Assembly (NCBI GenBank): GCA_021813405.1
Contig: JAKAKS010000022.1
Span: 124,001 to 188,000, forward strand
DNA: 64,000 bases
Reading direction: 5' to 3'
From: Nitrospirota bacterium
GTDB taxonomy: Bacteria; Nitrospirota; Thermodesulfovibrionia; Thermodesulfovibrionales; JdFR-88
The position numbers and the translations under genes are program-made. Below, piece after piece: positions 45,501 through 54,740 of this stretch. Each line of letters opens with the position of its first letter. The first letter of the stretch is position 1. The notes under the pieces were generated by a model, which searched no databases, was not told where the DNA came from, and saw only the letters and a program-made list of their open reading frames with translations.

Positions 45501-48500
45501 CGGCAGCACCAGCACCCTTACGTTTACCTTGACCAACCCCAACCCTATAACCGTTACTGGCGCGGCATATTCGGACAACCTGGTAAACATTCAAACGGGG
45601 GCATCCGGCGCAGCCGGCGGGACTTGCGCAGGCGCAAGCGGCAATACATTTAATTACGGGGTTTCCGGGCCGCTCTCCTTCAGCGGGATATCCGTTCCCG
45701 CAAACGGCAGCTGTACGGTTACGATAGCTGTAACCAGCTCAAATACCGGAGTGAATCCAAACTCCGCCGGAGGCGTTACAACAGACCAGACGCCAACGGC
45801 GGGCGCGGGTTCCGCCGTTGCGGACCTGACGGTAATCAATCCGCCTCAGGTAAGCGTTGCTTTTTCGCCTGGCACGATAATGGTCAACGGCGCCAGCACG
45901 CTTACAATTACGCTTACAAATGCTAATGCTGGAACCAATCTGGCCAATGTGTCTTTTGCCGATAATCTTACTAACATGCAGACAGTGGGAGGGGCCGCGG
46001 GGGGGACTTGCTCCGGCGCCTCGGGCAACAGCTTCAGCGCGGGCCAGACGGCGCTTTTATTTTCGGGCATAACGGTAAACCAGAACAGCAGTTGCACAGT
46101 AATCGTGAACGTTACCAGCAGCGGCATAAGCCCGGCTTCCGGTTTCCCGGATTCCACAAGCGGAGCAACAAGCAGCCAAACTCCCGTTGCCGGACCAGTT
46201 TCAAACACCGCATATTTAAATGTGCTTGCGCTGCCCACCATCACCAAATCCTTTTCGCCAGGGGCCATCCGGACCGGCAACACCTCCACAATCACATTTA
46301 CCCTTACTAACCCGGATTCACAGGCGCTGACCAACGCTGGCTTTACGGACACATATCCGAACAATTTACAGAATACTAACCCCCCAAACGCAATAACAAA
46401 CTGTACCGGAGGCACAGTGACTGCGGCTGCTGGCGGCGGCTCGGTTTCATTAAGCGGCGGGACAATACCGGCCAATGGAAGCTGTACGGTCACGGTGGAC
46501 GTGACAAGCGGGCAGACCGGCAATTACACCAATACCTCAGGCGGAATCACAAGCGGCGAGACACAAGGGACCGGCCCCGCCTCCAATGCGGCAACGCTTG
46601 CCGTAGGCAGGATAGGAATATCCAAGACCTTCTCACCGTCCATTATCGGGCTGGGGGGGACCAGCACCATCACATTCACCCTGAACAACCAGAGCGGCGG
46701 GAACAGGACCAATGTCCGCTTCACCGACAACTTCCCCTCCGGGATGACCATATCCTCGCCCGTTACTACAACAAACACCTGCGGCGGCACACTGCAAAAC
46801 AGCGGGGGCGGGACGCTGCAAAGCGGCAACACGGACGTAAGGCTTTATCGGGGTTACATGCCAAACGGCGGCACGTGCACCATCACTTTACAGGTGACTA
46901 CGAATGCGACGGGCACTTACGCCAATACATCCACAGGCGTTACGGCCCAGAACGTCAATACAGGCCCGCCCAGCAACACTGCGGTGCTTACTGTAGTCAA
47001 TATGCCAACCATCTCGGAGGCGTTCAGCCCGGCTGAAACAGGGGTGAACGGCGTTTCCACGCTGGCATTCACGCTAACGAACCCCAACGGCACGGCCCTC
47101 ACCAACGCAAATTTCACGGATACGCTTTCGGGGATGAATATTGCCAGTGCGGTAATTGGCGGCACGTGCCCGAACGCTTCGAATTCGCCTGCGCTTGCGG
47201 TGGGCGCAACCAGCCTTAACCTGACCGTGCCCAACCTGCTGCCCGGCAGTTGTACGGTTACCGTGCAGGTGGCCAGTTCTGCCGCCGGAAACTATACAAA
47301 CGGCGCAAGCGGCGTGACAACGGACCAGACGCCTGCCCCCGGAACAGCGTCAAATGCGGCAGCTCTTTCGGTGGTGGGGACAAGCCTCATCAAGACGTTT
47401 AGCCCTGCCTCGATACAGGCGGGCGGCAGTTCCGTCATGACGTTTACTGTGGCAAACGGCAGCGGCAATCCCGCGCAGAACGGGCTGGCGTTCACCGAAA
47501 CCTTGCCCGCTAATGTCACGATTGTATCGCCTGTGGCGGCATCGCAATGCGGCGGGACTGTAACCAGTCCCGGGGCCAATACGCTGACGTTCTCCGGCGG
47601 CAGCATCTCTGCCGGAATTGCCAATTGCACCATCACCGACAATGTGACAAGCTCCCTCAGCGGGACATATCATAACGCAAGCTCCAATATTTCGGGGGCA
47701 TCGGCCGGGATGGACACCAGCCAGGTTAACGCCACCCTGACGGTGACAGCTCTTTATCCACCAGAGGTTTCCAAATCGTTTGCTCCGGCGCAGATAAGTG
47801 TAAACGGCACATCCGTACTTACAATCACGCTTACAAACCCAAACGCTTTTAATATTGCCGGCGCGGCCTTTACGGACACATACCCGGCCAACATGATAAA
47901 TACCAACACGCCAAATGGAATAACAAACTGCACCGGCGGCACAATCACCGCTGCCGCAAACGGCAGTTCACTTTCTTTAAGCGGCGGCACTATTCCGGCA
48001 AACTCAAGCTGCACAGTCACAGTGAATGTGACAAGCGGGACGGCGGGCAATTATACGAATAATACTGGTCCGGTTACAGCCACTAACGCCGGGACCGGCA
48101 TTTCGGCCAGCGCAACCCTTACGGTTACATCAGCCGGAATAAATATTCACGGTACCGTTTACAACGACGCCAACCACAATTTCATGCAGGACTCTGGCGA
48201 AAGCGGCACGGGGCAGACGGTGTATATCAAACTGGCCGCCAGTTCCGGAGGCGTATGCGCCAGCACTGCCATCTCGGCCACCCCGGCGGACCCGTCCACC
48301 GGGCAATATACCATAAGCGGAGTTTCGTCCGGCAATTACTGCCTTGTAATAAGCGCCAACTCCACTTTGTCCATTACGTCCCCGTTATATCCGGCGGGCT
48401 GGACAGGCACCGAGGCGTCAAGCGGCGTACGTACCGTTGCAGCCGGCGGCCCGGATATTAACCAGCAGGATTTCGGCCTGTATTACGGCACAAGCATCTC

Positions 48501-49554
48501 GGGGGAGGTCTTTGTCGATACCGGAAACGGCGGCGGGACACCAAATGACGGGAGATTAAACGGGCAGGAGGCCGGGCTGGCCGGTGCTGTAATGAAAATG
48601 ACCAGCGATTCAGGCGGAACAGTCTATGACAGCATGTCTACCGGTGCAAGCGGCATTTATAAGCTGTATATCCCCGGCACGGTAGCACCGGGCACGTATA
48701 TTAAGATTATTGAGGCTAATCCCGCAGGGTACATATCCACAGGGGCGGACCCCGGCAATTCCGGGGGCGTTTACGACAGGCCTTCAGATACCATCAGGTT
48801 TGCAGTTGCCTCCGGCACGGTTTATAACGGGGTGAATTTCGGGGATGTTCCCGCAAACCAGTTTATTACCGACGGAGCGCAGACCGGCTCACCGGGCACT
48901 ACGCTTACTTATTCCCACACATATACGGCTGGCTCTGCGGGAACGCTGAATTTCAGCACCACGGCTTACGCAAGCCCATCGATGTCCGGCTGGGGAGAGG
49001 TTTTATATCAGGACACCGGCTGCACCGGCCATTTTGCCGCGGGGGACCCGCAGATAACGGCCCCAATAAGCGTGTCCGCCGGGCAGAAGATCTGCATACT
49101 GATGAAGGAGTTCATTCCTGCGCAGGCGCCGCTGAATGCCCAGGACAAGGTGACGGTTACAGCGCAGCTAAGCTATTTGAATGCTAACCCGGCCCTTACG
49201 GACACGCAAACCCGCACGGACCTGACAACGGTTGGCACCGGGGTGGCAAACGGGCTTAACCTGTCAAAAACCGTTGACAAGACCTCCGTGCTGCCCGGCA
49301 GCACGATTACCTATACCATAACTTACTCAAACCAGAGCGCATCCGTGCTGACCAGCATTGTAATAAATGATGCCACACCCGCATACACCACATTCCAGAG
49401 TGCATCCTGCGGCGTGCTTGGCGCAGGGCTGACCGGCTGCCTGGCTTCCGGGCCGTCCGTTGGGGCCCAGGGCTCCATATCCTGGACGCTTTCGGGCGGG
49501 CTGGCCGCCGGAGCATCCGGGACGGTTTCCTTTACCGTGCAGGTCCAGCCCTAA
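42502..49554 (+). CDS. Giant secreted Gly-rich and DUF11-repeat protein, about 2350 aa
   Basis: ATG 42502 overlaps the previous stop by 8 bases, with AAGGA eight bases upstream. A basic N-terminus and signal peptide (ALAYVILFLNAQAAWA) come first. An N-terminal region to about residue 560 contains poly-Gly blocks and PAGDLLLIIQMQ-like strands, possibly a beta-helix. Then come nine repeats of about 125-133 residues (each starting like SFSPxxIxxNGTSTLTITLTNPN and containing GSCTVTV), two SdrD-B-like units (HGTVYNDANHNFMQD; SGEVFVDTGNG), and a final DUF11 unit ending GTVSFTVQVQP. No membrane anchor. Likely a long extracellular fibre or coat protein. Confidence 0.8.
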   Translation: MAKGRNSERPCLRPRKKSAALALCAALAYVILFLNAQAAWAAQVCSTPGSDGPGSISGVINTYFPGAASAPSGATTITVGAAAAGGAQTPIAAGDLLLIIQMQDADIDSSNTSSYGSGGLYPGAGYTSLNSAGLYEYAVAAGPVPLTGGTLTLTAPLINSYHSAAYGAAGQRTFQVIRVPQYSSATLAGGLTAYPWDGSTGGVLAFDVAGQLNWNGQMINLTGYGFRGGAGKEMFGVGTGTGLQPTDYLTSSSLQVNSAKGEGIAGTPEFVFVPTTPGGNQNPAGSLLDTGVEGYPNGSMGRGAPGNAGGGGTDGDPPANDQNTGGGGGSGYGTGGSGGYAWDPTQPPPALGQPNAPWTTGGFGGIGIPMTPGLIAMGGGGGAGTSNNNTSWPGANGLGSSGAAGGGIVMIRAGSITGTGTINDNGATGYYDDINSNPSNTPSNDAAGGGGGGGSVLVYSAAGPVGSLTVNAQGGGGGSATGCTSTTYCVQHGPGGGGGGGYVALSGSASVNVSGGVHGTTVSSTNYGTDYGSTSGANGYWTSGLAANQIPGAGPTAACMPVLTATKAAVTPNAVQGGSATYTITVSNRAGAGGATGVSVSDVLPGSPSPFMYASTGNVALINGTTRPTTNNPAAGSATPAWSSFNIPGGSSVAITFIANVPAATTPGTYRNPANITFADPTRTSAGQTVFPGGTYAGGGTVGGSNYVPQPSPTPDACTIWKPVSISKSFNPGGIPAGGTSALSIILANPNPVAITNAVLTDTYPAQLVNSGNPSAAISGVGCSGTVAASAGGGGVGITNTTIPANGSCTVTVNVTTQADATYTNTIPSGAFSSDQNMSNIAAASATLLGSPQIALSFTPSAIAVNGTSMLSFNITNPNAGQALTLSNSAFTDSLPSGVVAEGGAVTVTGTGCTGFTPASIGAGAASFTLAGGTLPAGGSCTVSFAVTSGTAGMYTNSASGVSTAQTATGAPSNSAILAVGQSFTPPSIAAGFSPATIGAGSTSTLTFTLTNPNPITVTGAAYSDNLVNIQTGASGAAGGTCAGASGNTFNYGVSGPLSFSGISVPANGSCTVTIAVTSSNTGVNPNSAGGVTTDQTPTAGAGSAVADLTVINPPQVSVAFSPGTIMVNGASTLTITLTNANAGTNLANVSFADNLTNMQTVGGAAGGTCSGASGNSFSAGQTALLFSGITVNQNSSCTVIVNVTSSGISPASGFPDSTSGATSSQTPVAGPVSNTAYLNVLALPTITKSFSPGAIRTGNTSTITFTLTNPDSQALTNAGFTDTYPNNLQNTNPPNAITNCTGGTVTAAAGGGSVSLSGGTIPANGSCTVTVDVTSGQTGNYTNTSGGITSGETQGTGPASNAATLAVGRIGISKTFSPSIIGLGGTSTITFTLNNQSGGNRTNVRFTDNFPSGMTISSPVTTTNTCGGTLQNSGGGTLQSGNTDVRLYRGYMPNGGTCTITLQVTTNATGTYANTSTGVTAQNVNTGPPSNTAVLTVVNMPTISEAFSPAETGVNGVSTLAFTLTNPNGTALTNANFTDTLSGMNIASAVIGGTCPNASNSPALAVGATSLNLTVPNLLPGSCTVTVQVASSAAGNYTNGASGVTTDQTPAPGTASNAAALSVVGTSLIKTFSPASIQAGGSSVMTFTVANGSGNPAQNGLAFTETLPANVTIVSPVAASQCGGTVTSPGANTLTFSGGSISAGIANCTITDNVTSSLSGTYHNASSNISGASAGMDTSQVNATLTVTALYPPEVSKSFAPAQISVNGTSVLTITLTNPNAFNIAGAAFTDTYPANMINTNTPNGITNCTGGTITAAANGSSLSLSGGTIPANSSCTVTVNVTSGTAGNYTNNTGPVTATNAGTGISASATLTVTSAGINIHGTVYNDANHNFMQDSGESGTGQTVYIKLAASSGGVCASTAISATPADPSTGQYTISGVSSGNYCLVISANSTLSITSPLYPAGWTGTEASSGVRTVAAGGPDINQQDFGLYYGTSISGEVFVDTGNGGGTPNDGRLNGQEAGLAGAVMKMTSDSGGTVYDSMSTGASGIYKLYIPGTVAPGTYIKIIEANPAGYISTGADPGNSGGVYDRPSDTIRFAVASGTVYNGVNFGDVPANQFITDGAQTGSPGTTLTYSHTYTAGSAGTLNFSTTAYASPSMSGWGEVLYQDTGCTGHFAAGDPQITAPISVSAGQKICILMKEFIPAQAPLNAQDKVTVTAQLSYLNANPALTDTQTRTDLTTVGTGVANGLNLSKTVDKTSVLPGSTITYTITYSNQSASVLTSIVINDATPAYTTFQSASCGVLGAGLTGCLASGPSVGAQGSISWTLSGGLAAGASGTVSFTVQVQP
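44680..48140 (+). repeat. Nine in-frame protein repeats, period 372-403 bp
   Basis: Repeat heads read KSFNPGG (about 44682), LSFTPSA (45070), AGFSPAT (45473), VAFSPGT (45860), KSFSPGA (46248), KTFSPSI (46624), EAFSPAE (47020), KTFSPAS (47392) and KSFAPAQ (47770). Every unit contains two Cys, one in a CxGxx-type turn and one in a (G/N)SCTVTV-like strand, suggesting one disulfide per unit. DNA identity between units is moderate, so the array is old rather than a fresh amplification. Confidence 0.85.
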
Positions 49555-49600
49555 CGGTTTTCTTTTCCCCGTACTTTTAAAATAAAAAATTCCAAAGCGG

Positions 49601-49629
49601 TTGTGTTATACAACTTAAAGTGGTATTAT
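49601..49629 (+). promoter_or_regulatory. Possible promoter of the second hybrid kinase gene
   Basis: TTGTGT (49601-49606), 17 bases, TATTAT (49624-49629). The -10 is good and the -35 weak. It would start near 49636 with a short leader containing GGAAGGGG before ATG 49653. Confidence 0.4.
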
Positions 49630-49652
49630 CTGGGCTGAACGGAAGGGGCGCC

Positions 49653-52220
49653 ATGAGGGGTGTTCTAAAAAAACCGGCCAGCTACGACATAGGAAAGTTC
49701 ACGCTCCGGGAGATGACCGAGTGCGGAAGCGCGCTCCGCCGGATAAGCGAAGGGGCCCAAAGCATGGAAGAAGCTGCGGGCAGGATTTCGTCTTATCTTT
49801 ATGAGAGTCTTATTGATGGCTGCACCGGCAAACCGGCCCCGGCGCTGGTGCGGTTCTTCAAAACCCATCCTTTTAGCGGCCTTCCGCAGGACCTTCAGGT
49901 GTTTGCCCAGGACATGCTGAAGGACAAGCCGGCCTTGCCTGAAATGAAATGCATGGTGCTTCTTGGCACAGATGGAGATGAACCGGCATGGCGTACCAGG
50001 CAGGCATCGAGGGGGCACAAGGCCATTCCCCTGCCAAGCGAAGAAGCAATTACGCAAATACCAATGTTCCTGCTGCTTTTAAAGCAGTTCTGCATGAATG
50101 CGGAAATAGTTGTTGCGCCCAAGCCGGAACTTCTGCTGCTTCACGAGAGCCGCCCATATAACGTTTTCTATGTGCCGGACCCGGAAAGCAACCCTTTTAT
50201 AACCTCGCAAAAGGAATTCATTATTCCTTACGGCATAAAAACAATTCTGGGTTTTGGCGGCCTTCTCCCTTCAGGAGACATGTTTGCGGTTTCCATATTC
50301 TTCAAGGTGCGCGTGCCAAAGGAAACCGCCAGCCTTTTCAGAAACCTGGCGCTGAACGTGAAACTGGCCGTGCTGCCGCTGGAGAGTTCGGTTTTCACAG
50401 CCGCAGATGGATTGGGGGCTTGCCATTCAGAAGCTTGGGGACAGATATGCGGCGAAACCGAGCTCAACATACTTAAATCGAGAGTGGCTACGCTTGAATT
50501 ACTGCTTGGAACATATGAGGCCACCGCGGTCACACAAACAAATAAACAGGCGCGCGCCGAACAGGCGCTTCAGACGGCCAAGGAGGCCGCAGAGGCCGCC
50601 GCAAATGCCAAATCGGACTTCCTGGCCAATATGAGCCACGAAATACGCACCCCGTTGAACGCTATCCTTGGCATGGCGGACCTGCTTGGAGAAACACCAC
50701 TTACAAAGGAGCAGGCTGAATACATAGCCATATTCAGGGATGCGGGTGAAAACCTTCTGAATCTCGTAAACGGCATACTCGATTTTTCCAAGATAGAGGC
50801 CGGCAAGCTGGAACTGGAGGAGGTTGAGTTCGATCTGCCGCGGCTGGTGGAAAGCGTCTGCGAGACTCTTGCCGTGAAGGCCCATAAAAAGGCGCTGGAG
50901 TTCGCCTTTGAGATCGATCCCGGCGTGCCCGCCAAACTTCTGGGCGACCCCACGCGCCTCAGGCAGATACTTTTTAATTTATTGGGCAACGCAATCAAAT
51001 TCACTGAGCACGGGGATATTGTGCTGGAGATTAAAAGATATGCCAGGTCGGAAACCGGGATAACCACGCTTTTATTTATGGTTTCCGATACCGGCATAGG
51101 GCTTTCCCCGGATAACCTGAAGACGGTGCTGGGAAGCAGGCAGGGTTTTGTGCAGGCGGATTCCTCCGTCACAAGGAAATACGGGGGAACGGGGCTGGGG
51201 CTTGCAATCTCAAAAAGACTGGCCGGGATGATGGGCGGCGGGCTTTGGGCGGAAAGCGAAGAGGGGCGTGGCAGCAGGTTTTATTTCACCCTGGTATTCA
51301 GGGATGCGCGGAAAGAGGCGGAACCGGACATCCAGATCTGCCTTAAAGGCATAAAGACCCTGATAATCGACGACAACACCACTAACATCCTCATCCTCAA
51401 GAAACTACTGGACTGCTGGGGTATGCCGTCTTTTGAGGCATCAGGCGGAGAAGAGGGCATTACGATGCTGGAGGGGGCGGGAAAGACGGCGGAGCCGTTC
51501 AGGCTAATCCTGCTTGACAACAGAATGCCAGGGATGTGCGGCTTTGAAGTGGCCGCATACATAAAATCACATCTGAATATTAACGCGATAATTATCATGC
51601 TTACCTCCGACACACGGAAAGGAGACGTGGAGAAAGCCAGAAGGCTTGGCATCAGCAGTTATCTTATAAAGCCAGTCAGCAGGAAGCGCCTGTTTGAAGT
51701 GATAGTGGAGGCCTTAGGCATTAATTATGGCAACCATCAGATGCCGGCCACTCCGGAACCTGTCTCCGGCTCAAAGGCTCCCCAGCTTGCGGCCATCTCT
51801 TCAAGGCACATGCATATCCTTTTGGCGGAGGACTCCGAAGACAATGCGCGCCTGGTGCAGTTTTATTTGAAAAATTCCAACTGCACTCTGGACATTGCTG
51901 AAAACGGGCTTGAGGCAATCGAAAAATTTACTGCCAGCCATTACGACCTTGTCCTTATGGACGTGCAGATGCCCGGAATGGACGGCTACACTGCTACAAG
52001 ACGGATAAGGGAGATGGAGCGCCAAAAAGGGCTGGTGCATACGCCAATAATCGCGCTTACAGCCCATGCAATCAAGGGCGACGATCTTAAGAGTTTCCAG
52101 GCCGGCTGCGACGGCCACATCACAAAACCCGTCAAAAAAGAAACCCTGCTGGAAGCTCTTGCGGCACTGGAAAGGAGGACAGATGAAAAAGGAAAGCATT
52201 ATCGTAACGATGGAGCCTGA
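49653..52220 (+). CDS. Cytoplasmic hybrid histidine kinase with two receiver domains
   Basis: About 855 aa from ATG 49653 (SD GGAAGGGG; the frame is open from 49620). Residues 1-270 form a soluble sensor region of unknown type ([20 protein letters not shown]). A coiled-coil leads into HisKA ([19 protein letters not shown]) and a HATPase with [23 protein letters not shown] and [14 protein letters not shown]. Receiver 1 ([15 protein letters not shown], Asp in [11 protein letters not shown]) and receiver 2 ([13 protein letters not shown], Asp in [13 protein letters not shown]) follow. No membrane helix. The HPt gene overlaps its 3' end by 38 bases and should complete the relay. Confidence 0.92.
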   Translation: MRGVLKKPASYDIGKFTLREMTECGSALRRISEGAQSMEEAAGRISSYLYESLIDGCTGKPAPALVRFFKTHPFSGLPQDLQVFAQDMLKDKPALPEMKCMVLLGTDGDEPAWRTRQASRGHKAIPLPSEEAITQIPMFLLLLKQFCMNAEIVVAPKPELLLLHESRPYNVFYVPDPESNPFITSQKEFIIPYGIKTILGFGGLLPSGDMFAVSIFFKVRVPKETASLFRNLALNVKLAVLPLESSVFTAADGLGACHSEAWGQICGETELNILKSRVATLELLLGTYEATAVTQTNKQARAEQALQTAKEAAEAAANAKSDFLANMSHEIRTPLNAILGMADLLGETPLTKEQAEYIAIFRDAGENLLNLVNGILDFSKIEAGKLELEEVEFDLPRLVESVCETLAVKAHKKALEFAFEIDPGVPAKLLGDPTRLRQILFNLLGNAIKFTEHGDIVLEIKRYARSETGITTLLFMVSDTGIGLSPDNLKTVLGSRQGFVQADSSVTRKYGGTGLGLAISKRLAGMMGGGLWAESEEGRGSRFYFTLVFRDARKEAEPDIQICLKGIKTLIIDDNTTNILILKKLLDCWGMPSFEASGGEEGITMLEGAGKTAEPFRLILLDNRMPGMCGFEVAAYIKSHLNINAIIIMLTSDTRKGDVEKARRLGISSYLIKPVSRKRLFEVIVEALGINYGNHQMPATPEPVSGSKAPQLAAISSRHMHILLAEDSEDNARLVQFYLKNSNCTLDIAENGLEAIEKFTASHYDLVLMDVQMPGMDGYTATRRIREMERQKGLVHTPIIALTAHAIKGDDLKSFQAGCDGHITKPVKKETLLEALAALERRTDEKGKHYRNDGA

Positions 52221-52482
52221 TCTGAAAGAGCTTTTGCCGGGATATCTTGAAAACAGGCGTAAAGACACGGCCCGGATATGGCGCGCCCTTGACGAAAAAA
52301 ATTATGAGGAAATCCGGATAATCGGACACAATATGAAGGGAAGCGGGGGCGGGTACGGCCTTGATGCCCTAAGCAAATTCGGCCAGCAGCTGGAGAGCGC
52401 GGCGGCCATGCAGGAACCCGCCAACATAATAAAGACATTGGCCGAAGTTTCGGATTTTCTTGAACGGCTTATAGTGCTTTAA
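52183..52482 (+). CDS. Stand-alone HPt phosphotransfer protein
   Basis: 99 aa from ATG 52183, with AAAGGAGGA upstream, inside the 3' end of the kinase gene. A four-helix HPt pattern is seen ([20 protein letters not shown]; phosphoacceptor His in [26 protein letters not shown]). The longer open frame from 52066 is antisense-like overlap with receiver 2. It likely shuttles phosphate between the hybrid kinase and a regulator, possibly the receiver of the RsbU-like phosphatase next door, which is an inference from position. Confidence 0.88.
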   Translation: MKKESIIVTMEPDLKELLPGYLENRRKDTARIWRALDEKNYEEIRIIGHNMKGSGGGYGLDALSKFGQQLESAAAMQEPANIIKTLAEVSDFLERLIVL

Positions 52483-52563
52483 GGCCCTACGTATGCGGGG
52501 CCGCAATCCGCCGGCGGGCAAGGCGCTTCCATGGTGGCTGCCGGATCTGGCCGTAATGCAACG

Positions 52564-52986
52564 CTATGTTTCTTTCAGATAGCGTGCCATGGTCATGACA
52601 TTGCGCCCGTCAATGGAACAGTAAGAAACCTCGTCCATGGTCTGCCTTACTATATAAAGGCCCATGCCGGATTCAGGCAAGCTGCCGGTCTTCATTGGAT
52701 CGAAATCCGTCCAGGACTTGCCGTTGCTTTTCATCGGGGCCCCCGAATCCTCTACCCGGAATTCAATCTTGCCCTGGTCCACCGTCAATATTACATCAAC
52801 CTGGTTGCCTGCCTTGTTTCCGTATGCGTACTTTATCGCGTTTGTGGCGCTCTCGATTACAGCCAGTTCCGACTGATAGCTGTCTGTTTCATCCATGCCG
52901 GCCTGCGAACACACAGCCCTTATCGCCACACCCAGGATGGCCAGGTTTTCCAGCCGGCTTTCTATTGAAAACCGGATAGCCTTCAT
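52564..52986 (-). CDS. RsbW-type anti-sigma/serine kinase ATPase
   Basis: 140 aa HATPase_c_2 domain: N box region ESATNAIKYAYGN, G1-like FRVEDSGAPM, and GMGLYIVRQTMDEVSY. Such proteins phosphorylate an STAS anti-anti-sigma factor and bind a sigma factor or other partner. The start at 52986 overlaps the STAS gene stop by 4 bases. It converges on the HPt gene. No sigma factor gene is adjacent, so the output could be something other than sigma, as in many diderms. Confidence 0.85.
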   Translation of the reverse strand: MKAIRFSIESRLENLAILGVAIRAVCSQAGMDETDSYQSELAVIESATNAIKYAYGNKAGNQVDVILTVDQGKIEFRVEDSGAPMKSNGKSWTDFDPMKTGSLPESGMGLYIVRQTMDEVSYCSIDGRNVMTMARYLKET

Positions 52987-53330
52987 TCCCTGCCTCCCCG
53001 GATGGCGCCAAGCGCCTCTTCGTTATAATCGTAAATGCGGAAAACCCTGTTCATGCGGGTAAGGCAAAGAAGGCTCATCACTCCCGTTTTCACCCCGGAA
53101 AGCACAAGGTCGCCCTTGCCTTCCATGGCCTTCAGCGTTGAAATGATAACGCCCAGGCCGCTGGAGTCCACGAATTCAACATTCTGAAGGTCCAGCACTA
53201 TGCGCTTGCACCCTTTGTTAATCCATTCTCCAAGGGCGTTTTTAAAGAAAATAGACGAGGCTGCGTCAATCCTGGCATCCAATGGACGCGCAATCAGAAC
53301 ATCACCTTTAAGATTGCATTCCAGCCGCAT
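52983..53330 (-). CDS. STAS-domain anti-anti-sigma factor (RsbV/SpoIIAA type)
   Basis: 115 aa. MRLECNLKGDVLIARPLDAR start, and the phosphorylation site Ser in VEFVDSSGLGVIIST followed by LKAMEGKGDLVLSG, the standard STAS layout. It lies between the phosphatase and kinase genes in one operon (1-base gap upstream, 4-base overlap downstream). That is the classic partner-switching trio. Confidence 0.92.
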   Translation of the reverse strand: MRLECNLKGDVLIARPLDARIDAASSIFFKNALGEWINKGCKRIVLDLQNVEFVDSSGLGVIISTLKAMEGKGDLVLSGVKTGVMSLLCLTRMNRVFRIYDYNEEALGAIRGGRE

Positions 53331-53331
53331 G

Positions 53332-54579
53332 TTACACCCCTTTCTCCGAATACCGGAGCCCCAAAAGACTTACGTCGTCCTGTATCTCCGTTCCGGACGT
53401 GAATTTTTTCAGCTCCTCCATTACCGTGTCCAGCAGGCCAGATACGCTTTTATTCTTGTTTGCCTGCAGCAGCCCGTAAAAACGGTGCTCGCCGAAAGCT
53501 TCGCCTTCAGAGTTGCACTGTTCTATCAGCCCATCCGTATAAAGCACCAGAGTGTCCTTGTCCTGAAGCGGCAGCTCTTCTTCTTCAAAATCAGACGCGG
53601 CGCCTACACCTATTGGCGGACCTCCTTTCTCCAGCAATTTAAATGAGTTTTTTCTGGACAAAAGCACGGGCGGCCAATGGCCCGCATTGGAATACCGGAT
53701 AACGCCTTTTTCCGTATCCATGATCAGATACACCATTGTGAAATACCTGTCGAAACGGGATATGGGATAAGCCCCGTCCAGAAGGGCAAGTACATCGCGC
53801 GGAAGCTGCACTGTTTCACCCCTGCTAGACGCAGGCATTTCCTTTTTAACAGAAAAACCGCTGTGAGGGTCCAGCGCCTGGGCAACAGAAAGCGTCAAAA
53901 GAGCGGCTGGCATGCCGTGGCCGCTGACGTCCAGCATGTAAACGCCGATATGGTCTTTGCATAACCCCAGCACGTTAAAGATGTCGCCTCCAACATACTG
54001 CGAAGGCAAAAACCCCCAGGCCATCTCCAGGTTTTCCGCGTATGTTCCAACCCCTGCAATAGGAAGAAGCGATTTCTGTATGCCGGAAGCCGATTTTAAT
54101 TCTGCCTCTATATTGCGCTGCTTCTCAGCAAGGTCCAGGTTCATCCGCACCAGTTCCGCAGTCAGGCTGCGTATTTTCAGCTGGTTTCTTACGCGCGCTA
54201 TTACCTCGGCCTTATCGAACGGCTTTACGATGTAGTCGGCACCTCCGATTTCAAGCCCCTTCACCTTGTCCCGGCTTTCAGAGCATGCAGTAAGAAACAC
54301 TACCGGAATATCGGCCAGCTGGCGATGAGACTTCATTACCCTGCACACCTCGTAGCCATTCAAATCCGGCATTGTTACATCCAGAAGCACAAGATCCGGC
54401 TTTACAAGGGAAACTGCCGACAGGCCTTTCGTCCCGTCGGCAGCAAAAAAAACATCATATCCAGCCCTATGCAAAATGGAGCCCAGGAGCGCCCGCACGT
54501 CTTCACTGTCATCAACTACCAGTATTTTCCCGGCGCTTGAGACAGAAGCGGTTTCCAGGCTGGTTTTTCCCGCCTGCAT
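53332..54579 (-). CDS. Receiver-PP2C phosphatase (RsbU/SpoIIE type)
   Basis: About 415 aa from ATG 54579 (GGGGAGGGG upstream; the frame is open to 54708). Receiver at residues 18-140 (KILVVDDSEDVRALL, Asp in LVLLDVTMPDLNG, Lys in IVKPFDKAEV), a short coiled-coil (NLDLAEKQRNIEAEL), and a SpoIIE phosphatase domain with metal-binding Asp in YVGGDIFNV, DVSGHGMPAA and DTLVLYTDGLIE. Phosphorylation of the receiver should switch dephosphorylation of the STAS partner. First gene of the trio. Confidence 0.92.
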   Translation of the reverse strand: MQAGKTSLETASVSSAGKILVVDDSEDVRALLGSILHRAGYDVFFAADGTKGLSAVSLVKPDLVLLDVTMPDLNGYEVCRVMKSHRQLADIPVVFLTACSESRDKVKGLEIGGADYIVKPFDKAEVIARVRNQLKIRSLTAELVRMNLDLAEKQRNIEAELKSASGIQKSLLPIAGVGTYAENLEMAWGFLPSQYVGGDIFNVLGLCKDHIGVYMLDVSGHGMPAALLTLSVAQALDPHSGFSVKKEMPASSRGETVQLPRDVLALLDGAYPISRFDRYFTMVYLIMDTEKGVIRYSNAGHWPPVLLSRKNSFKLLEKGGPPIGVGAASDFEEEELPLQDKDTLVLYTDGLIEQCNSEGEAFGEHRFYGLLQANKNKSVSGLLDTVMEELKKFTSGTEIQDDVSLLGLRYSEKGV

Positions 54580-54740
54580 CGTACCCCTCCCCGGCAAGTA
54601 TTTTCCCCCTAACCTGATCTTAGCAGATAAAAAGCCTCTTTGCACGTAAAGGTTGTGGAAGGCGCGAAGCCGGTTTTTACTGGCGGCATTAAGAACATGA
54701 TAAAACAAGGGGCTGCATCAGAGGACAAAAATGCGAAAAT

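Noticed and set aside
43380-49550. CRISPR or microsatellite array
   Set aside because: The repetition is in-frame protein repeats and poly-Gly codons of one secreted protein, without identical short repeats and unique spacers.
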